Positions 31,437 through 37,994 of a stretch of 64,000 nt of DNA are shown here, piece by piece. A program made the position numbers and the translations under genes. The notes beneath the pieces were generated by a model that worked only from the letters and a program-made list of their open reading frames with translations, made no database searches and was not told the DNA's origin. Source of the stretch: Sinorhizobium glycinis. GTDB taxonomy: Bacteria > Pseudomonadota > Alphaproteobacteria > Rhizobiales > Rhizobiaceae. Numbering within the stretch: position 1 is the stretch's first letter; every line of letters starts with the position of its first letter. The stretch is from the NCBI RefSeq assembly GCF_001651865.1, contig NZ_LPUX01000050.1:355469-419468 (forward strand), in the 5' to 3' direction.

Positions 31437-32057
31437 ATGGAAAACGCAACGTCGGCAAGAGAACGTACACAACCGAAGAAAGTTCATGTCATTGGTTGCG
31501 GCGCCATCGCGCGCGAAATTCTTGCCGTATGCGAGGCCAACAAGCTCGAGCACATAGAGCTCAACTGTCTGCCAGCCATCTGGCACAACACGCCGGAAAA
31601 GATCGTGCCGGGCCTGCGCGAGGCGATTGCCCGGGCCCGCGCCGACGGATTCGAGCGCGTCTTCATCGCCTATGCCGATTGCGGCACCGGCGGCCTCATC
31701 GACCGGCTCTGCGAGGAGGAAGGCGTGACGCGCATTCCCGGCCCGCATTGCTACTCCTTCTTCGCCGGCAATGCGGATTTCGCGTCGCGCTGGGACGACG
31801 ATCTTACCGCCTTCTTCTTGACCGATTTCCTCGCCCGCCAGTTCGAGGCCTTCATAGTCGAACCGCTCGGCCTCGACCGCCACCCGGAACTGCGTGATAT
31901 GTATTTCGGCCACTACCGTAAGCTCGTCTACCTTTCACAACTGGAAGACGCGGCGCTGCAGGAGAAGGCCCGCCGCGCCGCCGATTATCTCGGCCTCGAC
32001 TATGAGTATCGCTTTACCGGTTACGGTGACCTCACGCGGTCGTTGATCGAGGCGTAA
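31437..32057 (+). CDS. DUF1638 family protein
   Basis: 206 aa from ATG 31437, with AAGGTGGAATAAAG upstream. After a short basic leader, KVHVIGCGAIAREILAVCEANKLEHIELNCLPAIWHN, FIAYADCGTGGLID, IPGPHCYSFFAGN, and the C-terminal LVYLSQ are characteristic of DUF1638. Members of this family are repeatedly found with MttB-type methyltransferases and corrinoid proteins, but no activity is known to me. The conserved Cys (GCG, NCLP, DCG, HCYSF) hint at metal or cofactor binding. Its gene lies directly after the corrinoid-protein gene, on the same strand but beyond a terminator, so it probably has its own promoter. Confidence 0.85.
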   Translation: MENATSARERTQPKKVHVIGCGAIAREILAVCEANKLEHIELNCLPAIWHNTPEKIVPGLREAIARARADGFERVFIAYADCGTGGLIDRLCEEEGVTRIPGPHCYSFFAGNADFASRWDDDLTAFFLTDFLARQFEAFIVEPLGLDRHPELRDMYFGHYRKLVYLSQLEDAALQEKARRAADYLGLDYEYRFTGYGDLTRSLIEA

Positions 32058-32270
32058 TCCAACTGCGTCCTTTCACTTGCAACGGCACCCATGCGCCGCG
32101 CTTCAGCCGTGCCGCGTCGAGGTGCGAAAGTGAAAGACTCGTCCGGCCGATGCCTCGTTAAGGCCACCGTAAACCATCCGGGCGTATTGGTTGCACACGA
32201 CAGTGGCTTCGGTTGCCGTGCAAGGACTTGCGTCAGCCGATGCAGGCAATCAGTAACGGGGTTTGCGAGG

Positions 32271-33089
32271 ATGATGGACGCCGCCACCCAATCAAACGCA
32301 GGGCGGCATGTACCCGCGAAATCCGCTGTCGGTGGGCGTGTCGTGGTGGTCACGGCCGGCGGCGCTAATCCGAACATCATCATCAACGCATTGACCGCGC
32401 TCTTCGAGGACGTTGTGGTCCTGCAGGAGCAGCCGGAGTCAAAGGCGCTTTTCGTCCGGAGGCGTGCCCGCAAGCTGGGATGGGCGAAGGCCTTGGGCCA
32501 GCTGGCGACGATGCTCATCTCCCGCTTCGGCAAGCGATTCACGCGGCGGCGAGCCGAGGAAATCCTGCGGCAGCATGGCGCGTCCGCGGATTCGCCGGCC
32601 GTGCCGATCTGTCCCATCCGGTCGATCAACGATGCCCACGCGATTGTGCGGCTGACAGAGCTTGCGCCCGCCGTGGTCTTCCTCGTCAGCTGCCGCATGC
32701 TGAAGCCGGAAACGCTGGCCGCCATCCCCTGCCCTGTCCTGAATTTCCATGCGGGAATCAATCCGCAATATCGCGGCTTGATGGGCGGCTACTGGGCGCT
32801 CCTCAGCAACGATCTGGAAAATTTCGGCGCGACCGTCCATCTCGTCGACGAAGGCGTCGATACCGGCGGCATTCTCTACCAGTCGCGACAGATACCGAGC
32901 CGCGCCGACACGATGCACACCTATCCGCTGCTCCAGACCGCCGCCTCGACGGCGATAGCGATACAGGCAGTCGAAGACGCGCTCGCCGGAAATCTCCGAC
33001 CCGTCGATGTCGTCGCGCCTTCCCGCCAATGGTATCATCCGCCTGTCTGGACGTGGGTCTGGAATGGCTTCCGGCGTGGAATCTGGTAA
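32271..33089 (+). CDS. Formyltransferase-fold protein
   Basis: 272 aa from ATG 32271 (MMDAATQSN) or 32274; the longer frame from 32091 is Arg/Cys-rich. The middle region has the formyltransferase core: AIVRLTELAPAVVFLVSC, LNFHAGINPQYRGLMGGYWALLS (Asn/His catalytic pair), and FGATVHLVDEGVDTGGILYQ (Asp). It lacks the C-terminal tRNA-binding domain of methionyl-tRNA formyltransferase, so it more likely formylates a sugar or other small amine using 10-formyl-THF. Its position in a folate C1 region may be coincidental. Confidence 0.75.
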   Translation: MMDAATQSNAGRHVPAKSAVGGRVVVVTAGGANPNIIINALTALFEDVVVLQEQPESKALFVRRRARKLGWAKALGQLATMLISRFGKRFTRRRAEEILRQHGASADSPAVPICPIRSINDAHAIVRLTELAPAVVFLVSCRMLKPETLAAIPCPVLNFHAGINPQYRGLMGGYWALLSNDLENFGATVHLVDEGVDTGGILYQSRQIPSRADTMHTYPLLQTAASTAIAIQAVEDALAGNLRPVDVVAPSRQWYHPPVWTWVWNGFRRGIW

Positions 33090-33177
33090 AACCAAGGAAG
33101 AAGCCGCAGCTCCCAGAATGGTCGTCGCAAATCAACCAGGGCTGCGTGACAGCCGCCTCGACACCGCAAGCGCCATC

Positions 33178-33327
33178 CTACTGAGCAGCAGTCAGGACGC
33201 GTTTGGTTGCACTATCCACGGCATGGCCTGTCTGCGTACTATCCTGCCTGAATCCGCGCGCGGTATTTGCGCAGGATGAAAGCGCGAGAAGTGCGAGACA
33301 TAATATCGTGAAGCCGGTCTTTGACAT
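33178..33327 (-). CDS. Entericidin-family small lipoprotein (second copy)
   Basis: 49 aa from ATG 33327 (or 50 aa from the adjacent ATG 33330), with GGAGG just upstream. MSKTGFTILCLALLALSSCANTARGF gives a lipoprotein signal with lipobox LSSC. The rest (DSTQTGHAVDSATKRV) matches the entericidin pattern and resembles the protein at 31239. Confidence 0.8.
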   Translation of the reverse strand: MSKTGFTILCLALLALSSCANTARGFRQDSTQTGHAVDSATKRVLTAAQ

Positions 33328-33464
33328 CATGACCTCCGGGTGCGTCGGCATATCCGATGGAAATGATGCGCGTTTCTGCGAAATCAAGCGGCGCGCATGA
33401 GCATCTCTAGGGAATACTGGCGGCACGCCATATGTCATACCCAATCTATGATCGGAGAATCGTG

Positions 33465-33638
33465 ATGACCCGCAAATCATCGATCGTCGTAGCCGCGATT
33501 GCCCTTTTGACGCTCGCGGGATGTATGACCAATCAAGCCAGCCGAAACACGAGCCCGCCGCCCGCAAGCGCTTCAAGCGGCTCCGGCGGCAGCGGCATGG
33601 GCGCCAGCACCCAAAGCGGTGGAAGTTCCGGTTACTGA
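33465..33638 (+). CDS. Small Gly/Ser-rich lipoprotein
   Basis: 57 aa from ATG 33465 (MTRKSSIVVAAIALL) after GGAGAATCGTG. Lipobox LAGC, then a short low-complexity tail of Ser/Gly/Pro. No known function; likely an outer-membrane or periplasmic lipoprotein. Confidence 0.75.
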   Translation: MTRKSSIVVAAIALLTLAGCMTNQASRNTSPPPASASSGSGGSGMGASTQSGGSSGY

Positions 33639-33652
33639 TCGCCGTCCACGCC

Positions 33653-33686
33653 GAAGCCCGCTCGCGGTGGTGGCGAGCGGGGCTTC
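33653..33686. terminator. Bidirectional terminator-like hairpin
   Basis: Stem GAAGCCCGCTCGC / GCGAGCGGGGCTTC with a 7-nt loop and one bulge. It lies between the convergent lipoprotein gene (ends 33638) and BA14K gene (ends 33694). Confidence 0.65.
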
Positions 33687-33693
33687 GAGAGCC

Positions 33694-34161
33694 TCAATAG
33701 TAAGGTGAGTAGCACTGTTGGCGGGGACCGCCATAGGGCTGGAAGGAATTGTCCCAGGCGCGATAAGACCGATATTGGTCGTAGCACCAACTGACATGGC
33801 GCTGCGGCAACCGGGGTTCGGCATGGCGCGGCTCGACGTAACGCGGGGGCGCGGCGATAGCATTGCCGATGATGACTCCCGCCCCAAAGGCGGCCAGCGG
33901 ATACCACCAGCCGTCGCTGTGCCGCCGATACCCTTCCCGGCGGTAGCGATAACCGCGGTATCCATTATAGTAACTGTAGCGAGCGCCTTCCGCCTCACGC
34001 CAGGCCCTTCGGGGACCACCGCGGTGATGCCACGGCTTGTGGTGAACGAGCTCTACGCTCGAACCAGACTGCGGCGCCGACGGAACGGGCATGGCCTCAG
34101 CAGAGCCATAGCTCGTGAAAGCCGTCGCGGCCGCAAGGAACAGGATACCAATCTTCGTCAT
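33694..34161 (-). CDS. BA14K family protein
   Basis: 155 aa from ATG 34161 ([15 protein letters not shown]) with a signal peptide ending near AEA. Tyr/Arg-rich middle ([21 protein letters not shown]), a Gly-rich segment with membrane character ([22 protein letters not shown]), and the family end [24 protein letters not shown]14K proteins are small secreted proteins common in Rhizobiales (named from a Brucella antigen); molecular role unknown. Confidence 0.88.
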   Translation of the reverse strand: MTKIGILFLAAATAFTSYGSAEAMPVPSAPQSGSSVELVHHKPWHHRGGPRRAWREAEGARYSYYNGYRGYRYRREGYRRHSDGWWYPLAAFGAGVIIGNAIAAPPRYVEPRHAEPRLPQRHVSWCYDQYRSYRAWDNSFQPYGGPRQQCYSPYY

Positions 34162-34587
34162 CTTCAATATCCGATCTGCTGCGATGGTGCATGTTTGCCG
34201 AATGCGACGTGAATGGTTGGTGAATGACTTTATGCTGATATTCTGAATTGACCCGCGTCGTCAGCGCCTCGGCTCGACATCCCGCGCAACGCCACCATCC
34301 TGGTCAGCGGCTTTCCGGAGCGCGTTTCGGCGTCTCCAACGTCAAACACGGCCGCCACGATATCCGTGACGCATTTCGCTCGTATACGAACCGTGGAGCG
34401 TCGTTTTTGGACATATCCGACGTCGTGGCAAGGTGAGCCACGGCGCATGGACATGCGCATTGTCGGCATTACAGCGCCGCGCGCCAGAACTGACGCGTAA
34501 AGGACGTTGTAACACTTTGACTCGGTGCATAAGCCTTTCCGAATTTTCGGTTTCGGAGTTATGCGCTAGAGGAGAACAGGGAATTCC
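34162..34587. promoter_or_regulatory. Upstream region of the second C1 operon
   Basis: About 426 bp without a supported gene. Near its right end it holds TTTGACTCGG (possible -35 region), the interrupted palindrome TGCATAA...TTATGCG (34526-34565) with an inner TTCCGAA/TTTCGGA dyad, and a ribosome binding site AGAGGAGAACAGG just before ATG 34588. Confidence 0.5.
34526..34565. promoter_or_regulatory. TGCATAA...TTATGCG interrupted palindrome (copy B)
   Basis: Arms TGCATAA and TTATGCG separated by 26 bp with an inner TCCGAA/TTCGGA dyad, followed by CTAG and, 18 bp on, the ATG at 34588. It aligns with copy A at 30213-30258 over the arms and over the preceding TTGA segment. Confidence 0.5.
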
Positions 34588-34890
34588 ATGGCAGACCGCA
34601 TCATCGTCTACTGGCGCGATATCCCCGCCCAGGTCATTGTCAAACAGGGCCGCAAGAGCGCCAAGCGTGAGCTTTCGCTTCGCTTCACCGAGGCGATCGA
34701 CATGTGCGCGATGCGCACCGGCGCCGCCGAGACCGACGACTATCTCGCCGAGTGGCGCAAGGCAGATCCTGTTCAGGTTTCAGATGATCTCGAGGCGGAG
34801 GCCGACAAGGCTGCGGCCGAGCTCGAGGCTGCCTACGACAAGGAGCGGCTCGTAGCTCTCGTCAAGGCAGGAGGACGGGAAAATGGCTGA
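34588..34890 (+). CDS. 'Virulence factor' family protein (PF13769-like) heading the folate C1 operon
   Basis: 100 aa. MADRIIVYWRDIPAQVIVKQGRKSAKRELSLRF is the family hallmark, then MCAMRTGAAETDDYLAEWRK and an acidic helical end. The family name is historic; no biochemical activity is known to me. It overlaps the next gene by 8 nt (34883-34890), so both are in one operon with methylene-THF reductase, methyl-THF methyltransferase and the corrinoid activator. This context suggests a role in C1 transfer rather than virulence. Confidence 0.85.
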   Translation: MADRIIVYWRDIPAQVIVKQGRKSAKRELSLRFTEAIDMCAMRTGAAETDDYLAEWRKADPVQVSDDLEAEADKAAAELEAAYDKERLVALVKAGGRENG

Positions 34891-35464
34891 TCCCAAGGTC
34901 GTCACCGGCAATGCGCAGCCCGCGAAGAAGGCGGCGAGCGGCGCCTATGTCCCAACGAACGTGTCGCCGAGCCGCCGCTCGCGTCGCAAATACACCGTGC
35001 GTCTCTGGGCCGTGCGTAATTCGCGCTTCCTCGAATGGTTCTACAACCGCTTTGCCGATATGTTCCTGAAGCTCCATCCGCTGTGGAACGCCATCGGCTA
35101 CGGCCGCGTCGAGCGGCCGGTGACCTTTGTCGAACGGCACGTCAAGGGTTTCCTCTTCGACTGTCGCATGTGCGGTCAGTGCGCGCTGTCCTCGACCGGC
35201 ATGTCCTGTCCGATGAACTGTCCGAAGCAGCTCCGGAACGGCCCTTGCGGCGGCGTGCGCGCCAACGGCAACTGCGAAGTGGAGCCTGACATGCCTTGCG
35301 TCTGGGTGCAGGCCTGGAAGGGTTCGCAGAACATGGTGAAGGGCAATGCGATCATGAACGTTCAGAAGCCGGTCAACCAGTCGCTGCGCGAGACCTCCGC
35401 CTGGCTCCGCGTGACGGCCGAGTCCGCGGCCCGCGAAGAGGCGCAGAAGGAGGGCCAGCGATGA
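34883..35464 (+). CDS. Methylene-THF reductase C-terminal zinc-finger domain protein (MTHFR_C)
   Basis: 193 aa. Basic N-terminus (PSRRSRRKYTVRLWAVRNSRFLEWFY), then a dense Cys cluster DCRMCGQCALSSTGMSCPMNC, LRNGPCGGVRANGNCEVEPDMPCVW. This matches the MTHFR_C domain, found fused to or next to methylene-THF reductases in corrinoid C1 pathways, and probably binds Zn or an Fe-S cluster. Overlaps its neighbours on both sides (8 nt upstream; ATGA with 35461), indicating strict coupling with the reductase. Confidence 0.9.
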   Translation: MADPKVVTGNAQPAKKAASGAYVPTNVSPSRRSRRKYTVRLWAVRNSRFLEWFYNRFADMFLKLHPLWNAIGYGRVERPVTFVERHVKGFLFDCRMCGQCALSSTGMSCPMNCPKQLRNGPCGGVRANGNCEVEPDMPCVWVQAWKGSQNMVKGNAIMNVQKPVNQSLRETSAWLRVTAESAAREEAQKEGQR

Positions 35465-36552
35465 GCCCGGATATCAATCCTCTCGACCCCGGCGCACCGC
35501 TCGATCCCCTGCCCGGTCATTCCTCGCGCGGCCGGCTGGAGCGGGTGCTCCGCCGCGGCGAATTTGCCGTCACGGCCGAACTCAACCCGCCGGACAGCGC
35601 CAATCCAGAGGACGTCTACGAGCGTGCCGCGATCTTCGACGGCTGGGTGGACGGCATCAACGCCGTCGACGCTTCGGGCGCTAACTGCCATATGTCGTCG
35701 GTCGGCATCTGCGCGCTGCTGACGCGCATGGGCTATTCGCCGATCATGCAGATCGCTTGCCGCGACAAGAACCGCATCGCCATCCAGGGCGACGTGCTCG
35801 GCGCCTCGGCCATGGGCGTGCAGAACATCATGTGCCTGACCGGCGACGGCGTGCAGGCCGGCGACCAGCCGGGCGCCAAGCCGGTCTTCGATCTCGATTG
35901 CATGTCGCTGCTTGAGACCGTGCGCATCATGCGCGACAACTCGAAGTTCCTCTCCGGCCGCAAGCTGACGACGCCGCCGCAGGTCTTCCTCGGCGCCGCG
36001 ATCAATCCATTTGCACCGCCCTATGACTTCCGGCCCTACCGGCTGGCCAAGAAGATCGAAGCGGGCGCGCAATTCGTCCAGAGCCAATATTGTTTCGACG
36101 TGCCGATGTTCCGCGAATACATGAAGAAGGTGCGGGATCTGGGCCTGCACGAAAAATGCTTCATTCTTGTCGGGGTCGGTCCGATGGCTTCCGCCAAAAC
36201 AGCTCGCTGGATCCGCTCCAACGTCCCCGGCATCCATATTCCGGATTCGATCGTAACGCGCCTTGAAGGTGCGCAGGACCAGAAGAAGGAAGGCAAGCAG
36301 CTCTGCATCGACATCATCAACGAGGTGAAGGAGATCGAGGGCGTTTCCGGCGTTCACGTCATGGCTTACCGCCAGGAGGAATATGTGGCCGAGATCGTCC
36401 ACGAGTCCGGCGTCTTGAAGGGCCGCAGGCCATGGAAACGCGAAGCGACGCCGGCCGAAACGCTCGTCGCCGAGCGACTCGACCACCTGCGCGAGGGCAT
36501 TGAGGAAAACCAGCAGCAGATGGCGGAAGCCGCGGCACATCATCCGCATTGA
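35461..36552 (+). CDS. Methylenetetrahydrofolate reductase
   Basis: 363 aa from ATG 35461, which overlaps the previous stop (ATGA). FAVTAELNPPDSANPEDVYERAAIFDGWVDGINAVD opens the MTHFR barrel; IQGDVLGASAMGVQNIMCLTGDGVQ and FVQSQYCFDVPMFREYM match the flavin and folate sites. It differs from MetF of methionine synthesis by its partner zinc-finger protein and its operon. In this context it likely runs methyl-THF to methylene-THF, feeding methyl groups from demethylation into the C1 pool. The C-terminus is His/Gln-rich. Confidence 0.9.
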   Translation: MSPDINPLDPGAPLDPLPGHSSRGRLERVLRRGEFAVTAELNPPDSANPEDVYERAAIFDGWVDGINAVDASGANCHMSSVGICALLTRMGYSPIMQIACRDKNRIAIQGDVLGASAMGVQNIMCLTGDGVQAGDQPGAKPVFDLDCMSLLETVRIMRDNSKFLSGRKLTTPPQVFLGAAINPFAPPYDFRPYRLAKKIEAGAQFVQSQYCFDVPMFREYMKKVRDLGLHEKCFILVGVGPMASAKTARWIRSNVPGIHIPDSIVTRLEGAQDQKKEGKQLCIDIINEVKEIEGVSGVHVMAYRQEEYVAEIVHESGVLKGRRPWKREATPAETLVAERLDHLREGIEENQQQMAEAAAHHPH

Positions 36553-36557
36553 GAACA

Positions 36558-36577
36558 AAAGCCGCGCTCGCGGCTTT
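36558..36577 (+). terminator. Short hairpin between MTHFR and methyltransferase genes
   Basis: Stem AAAGCCGCG / CGCGGCTTT with a 2-nt loop, 5 nt after the reductase stop, without a T-run. It may attenuate rather than end transcription, since the next gene is on the same strand 96 nt on. Confidence 0.45.
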
Positions 36578-36673
36578 AGCAGAGGAAAACCGGCGCTTCG
36601 GCCCGTCGAGCGCCTTACAAACGAAAACGGGCCCTATTACATAGCCCCACGCTTCAGGATCAAAGGATCTTAC

Positions 36674-37636
36674 ATGACCCGCACCATCGTCGCTTCCGCC
36701 ACCCGCGAGATCGTCATCGGTTTCGACCAGCCCTTCTGCGTCATCGGAGAACGCATCAACCCGACGGGGCGCAAGAAGCTCGCCGCCGAAATGGTCGAAG
36801 GCAATTTCGAGACGGTCATCAAGGACGCGCTGGAGCAGGTCGCCGCGGGTGCTACGATGCTCGACGTCAATGCGGGGGTGACAGCTGTCAACCCCAACGA
36901 GACGGAGCCGCCGCTGCTCGTCAAGACGCTGGAGATCGTCCAGGGCCTCGTCGACGTGCCGCTGTCGATCGACAGCTCGGTGACGGCTGCTATTGAAGCC
37001 GGCCTGCGCGTCGCCAAGGGCCGGCCGCTGGTCAACTCGGTCACCGGCGAGGAGGAAAAGCTGGAGGCTATCCTGCCGCTCGTCAAGAAATACGACGTAC
37101 CGGTCGTGGCGATCTCCAACGATGAAACCGGAATCTCGATGGATCCGGACGTGCGCTTCGCCGTCGCCAAGAAGATCGTCGAGCGCGCCATGGACCACGG
37201 CATCAAGCCGCACGACATCGTCGTCGATCCGCTCGTCATGCCGATCGGCGCCCTGGGCGATGCCGGCCGGCAGGTCTTCGCGCTGCTGCGGCGCCTGCGC
37301 GAGGAACTGAAGGTCAACACCACCTGCGGCCTCTCCAACATCTCGTTCGGCCTGCCGCACCGGCACGGCATCAATGCCGGTTTCATCCCGATGGTGATCG
37401 GCGCCGGCATGACCTCGGCGATCATGAACCCCTGCCGCCCGCAGGAAATGGAAGCCGTACGCGCCGCGAACGTCCTGAACGGCACCGACGCGAACTGCAC
37501 CAACTGGATCATGACCTATCGCGACCACAAGCCGGCTGAAGGCGGCCATGCGGTCGCCGCGGCGGCACCGGCTGCCGGCGGCGGCCGCCGCGGTGGACGC
37601 GCAGCGCGGGCCGGCGCCACGGCAAGGGCGGAATAA
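36674..37636 (+). CDS. Methyl-THF:corrinoid methyltransferase (MtgA-like, pterin-binding)
   Basis: 320 aa from ATG 36674. Pterin-binding barrel motifs: PFCVIGERINPTGRKKLAAEM, GATMLDVNAGVTAVNPNETE, PLSIDSSVTAAIEAGL, NSVTGEEEKLEAILPL, and TTCGLSNISFGLPHRHGINAGFI. The fold belongs with MtgA/MtvA/CFeSP methyltransferases and MetH's folate module. It should move the methyl group from the corrinoid protein at 30431 to THF. The last about 25 residues are a low-complexity Ala/Gly/Arg tail. A small gene starts 2 nt after its stop. Confidence 0.93.
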   Translation: MTRTIVASATREIVIGFDQPFCVIGERINPTGRKKLAAEMVEGNFETVIKDALEQVAAGATMLDVNAGVTAVNPNETEPPLLVKTLEIVQGLVDVPLSIDSSVTAAIEAGLRVAKGRPLVNSVTGEEEKLEAILPLVKKYDVPVVAISNDETGISMDPDVRFAVAKKIVERAMDHGIKPHDIVVDPLVMPIGALGDAGRQVFALLRRLREELKVNTTCGLSNISFGLPHRHGINAGFIPMVIGAGMTSAIMNPCRPQEMEAVRAANVLNGTDANCTNWIMTYRDHKPAEGGHAVAAAAPAAGGGRRGGRAARAGATARAE

Positions 37637-37638
37637 CC

Positions 37639-37974
37639 ATGGCCAAGCACTCCATTGCCAAAGATCTGGCGGCGCTCTGGTTCCAGGCGCCGATGGTCAT
37701 CGCCGCACGCACTCAGGCCATGGCGGTTGCCGCCATGACGGGGACCGCAGCCGACTATGTCGAGACAAGCCGGATGGTAACGGAGAAGATGGCTGCGGCT
37801 GCGGAAAGCGTCGTCGCAGCCAATGTCGCGGTGATGAAGGAAGGTTTTGACGCTGCGGCGGGCCTCGCAGTCGGCAAGATCGGGCCTGCGGCCGGCCACA
37901 AGCGGATAGCGGCAGCGGCGCTCCGGCCTTATGCCAAACGCGTGCGGGCGAACGCGCGCCGGCTCACGAAATAA
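37639..37974 (+). CDS. Small helical protein in the C1 operon (phasin-like composition)
   Basis: 111 aa, Ala-rich and helical (MVIAARTQAMAVAAMTGTAADYVETSRMVTEKMAAAAESVV), ending in a basic segment (RPYAKRVRANARRLTK). It lies 2 nt after the methyltransferase stop and 20 nt before the activator gene, so it is part of the operon. The composition recalls phasins (PHA-granule proteins), but I cannot assign a family. Function unknown. Confidence 0.75.
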   Translation: MAKHSIAKDLAALWFQAPMVIAARTQAMAVAAMTGTAADYVETSRMVTEKMAAAAESVVAANVAVMKEGFDAAAGLAVGKIGPAAGHKRIAAAALRPYAKRVRANARRLTK

Positions 37975-37994
37975 TCTCTTGGCGAGACAAGAAG

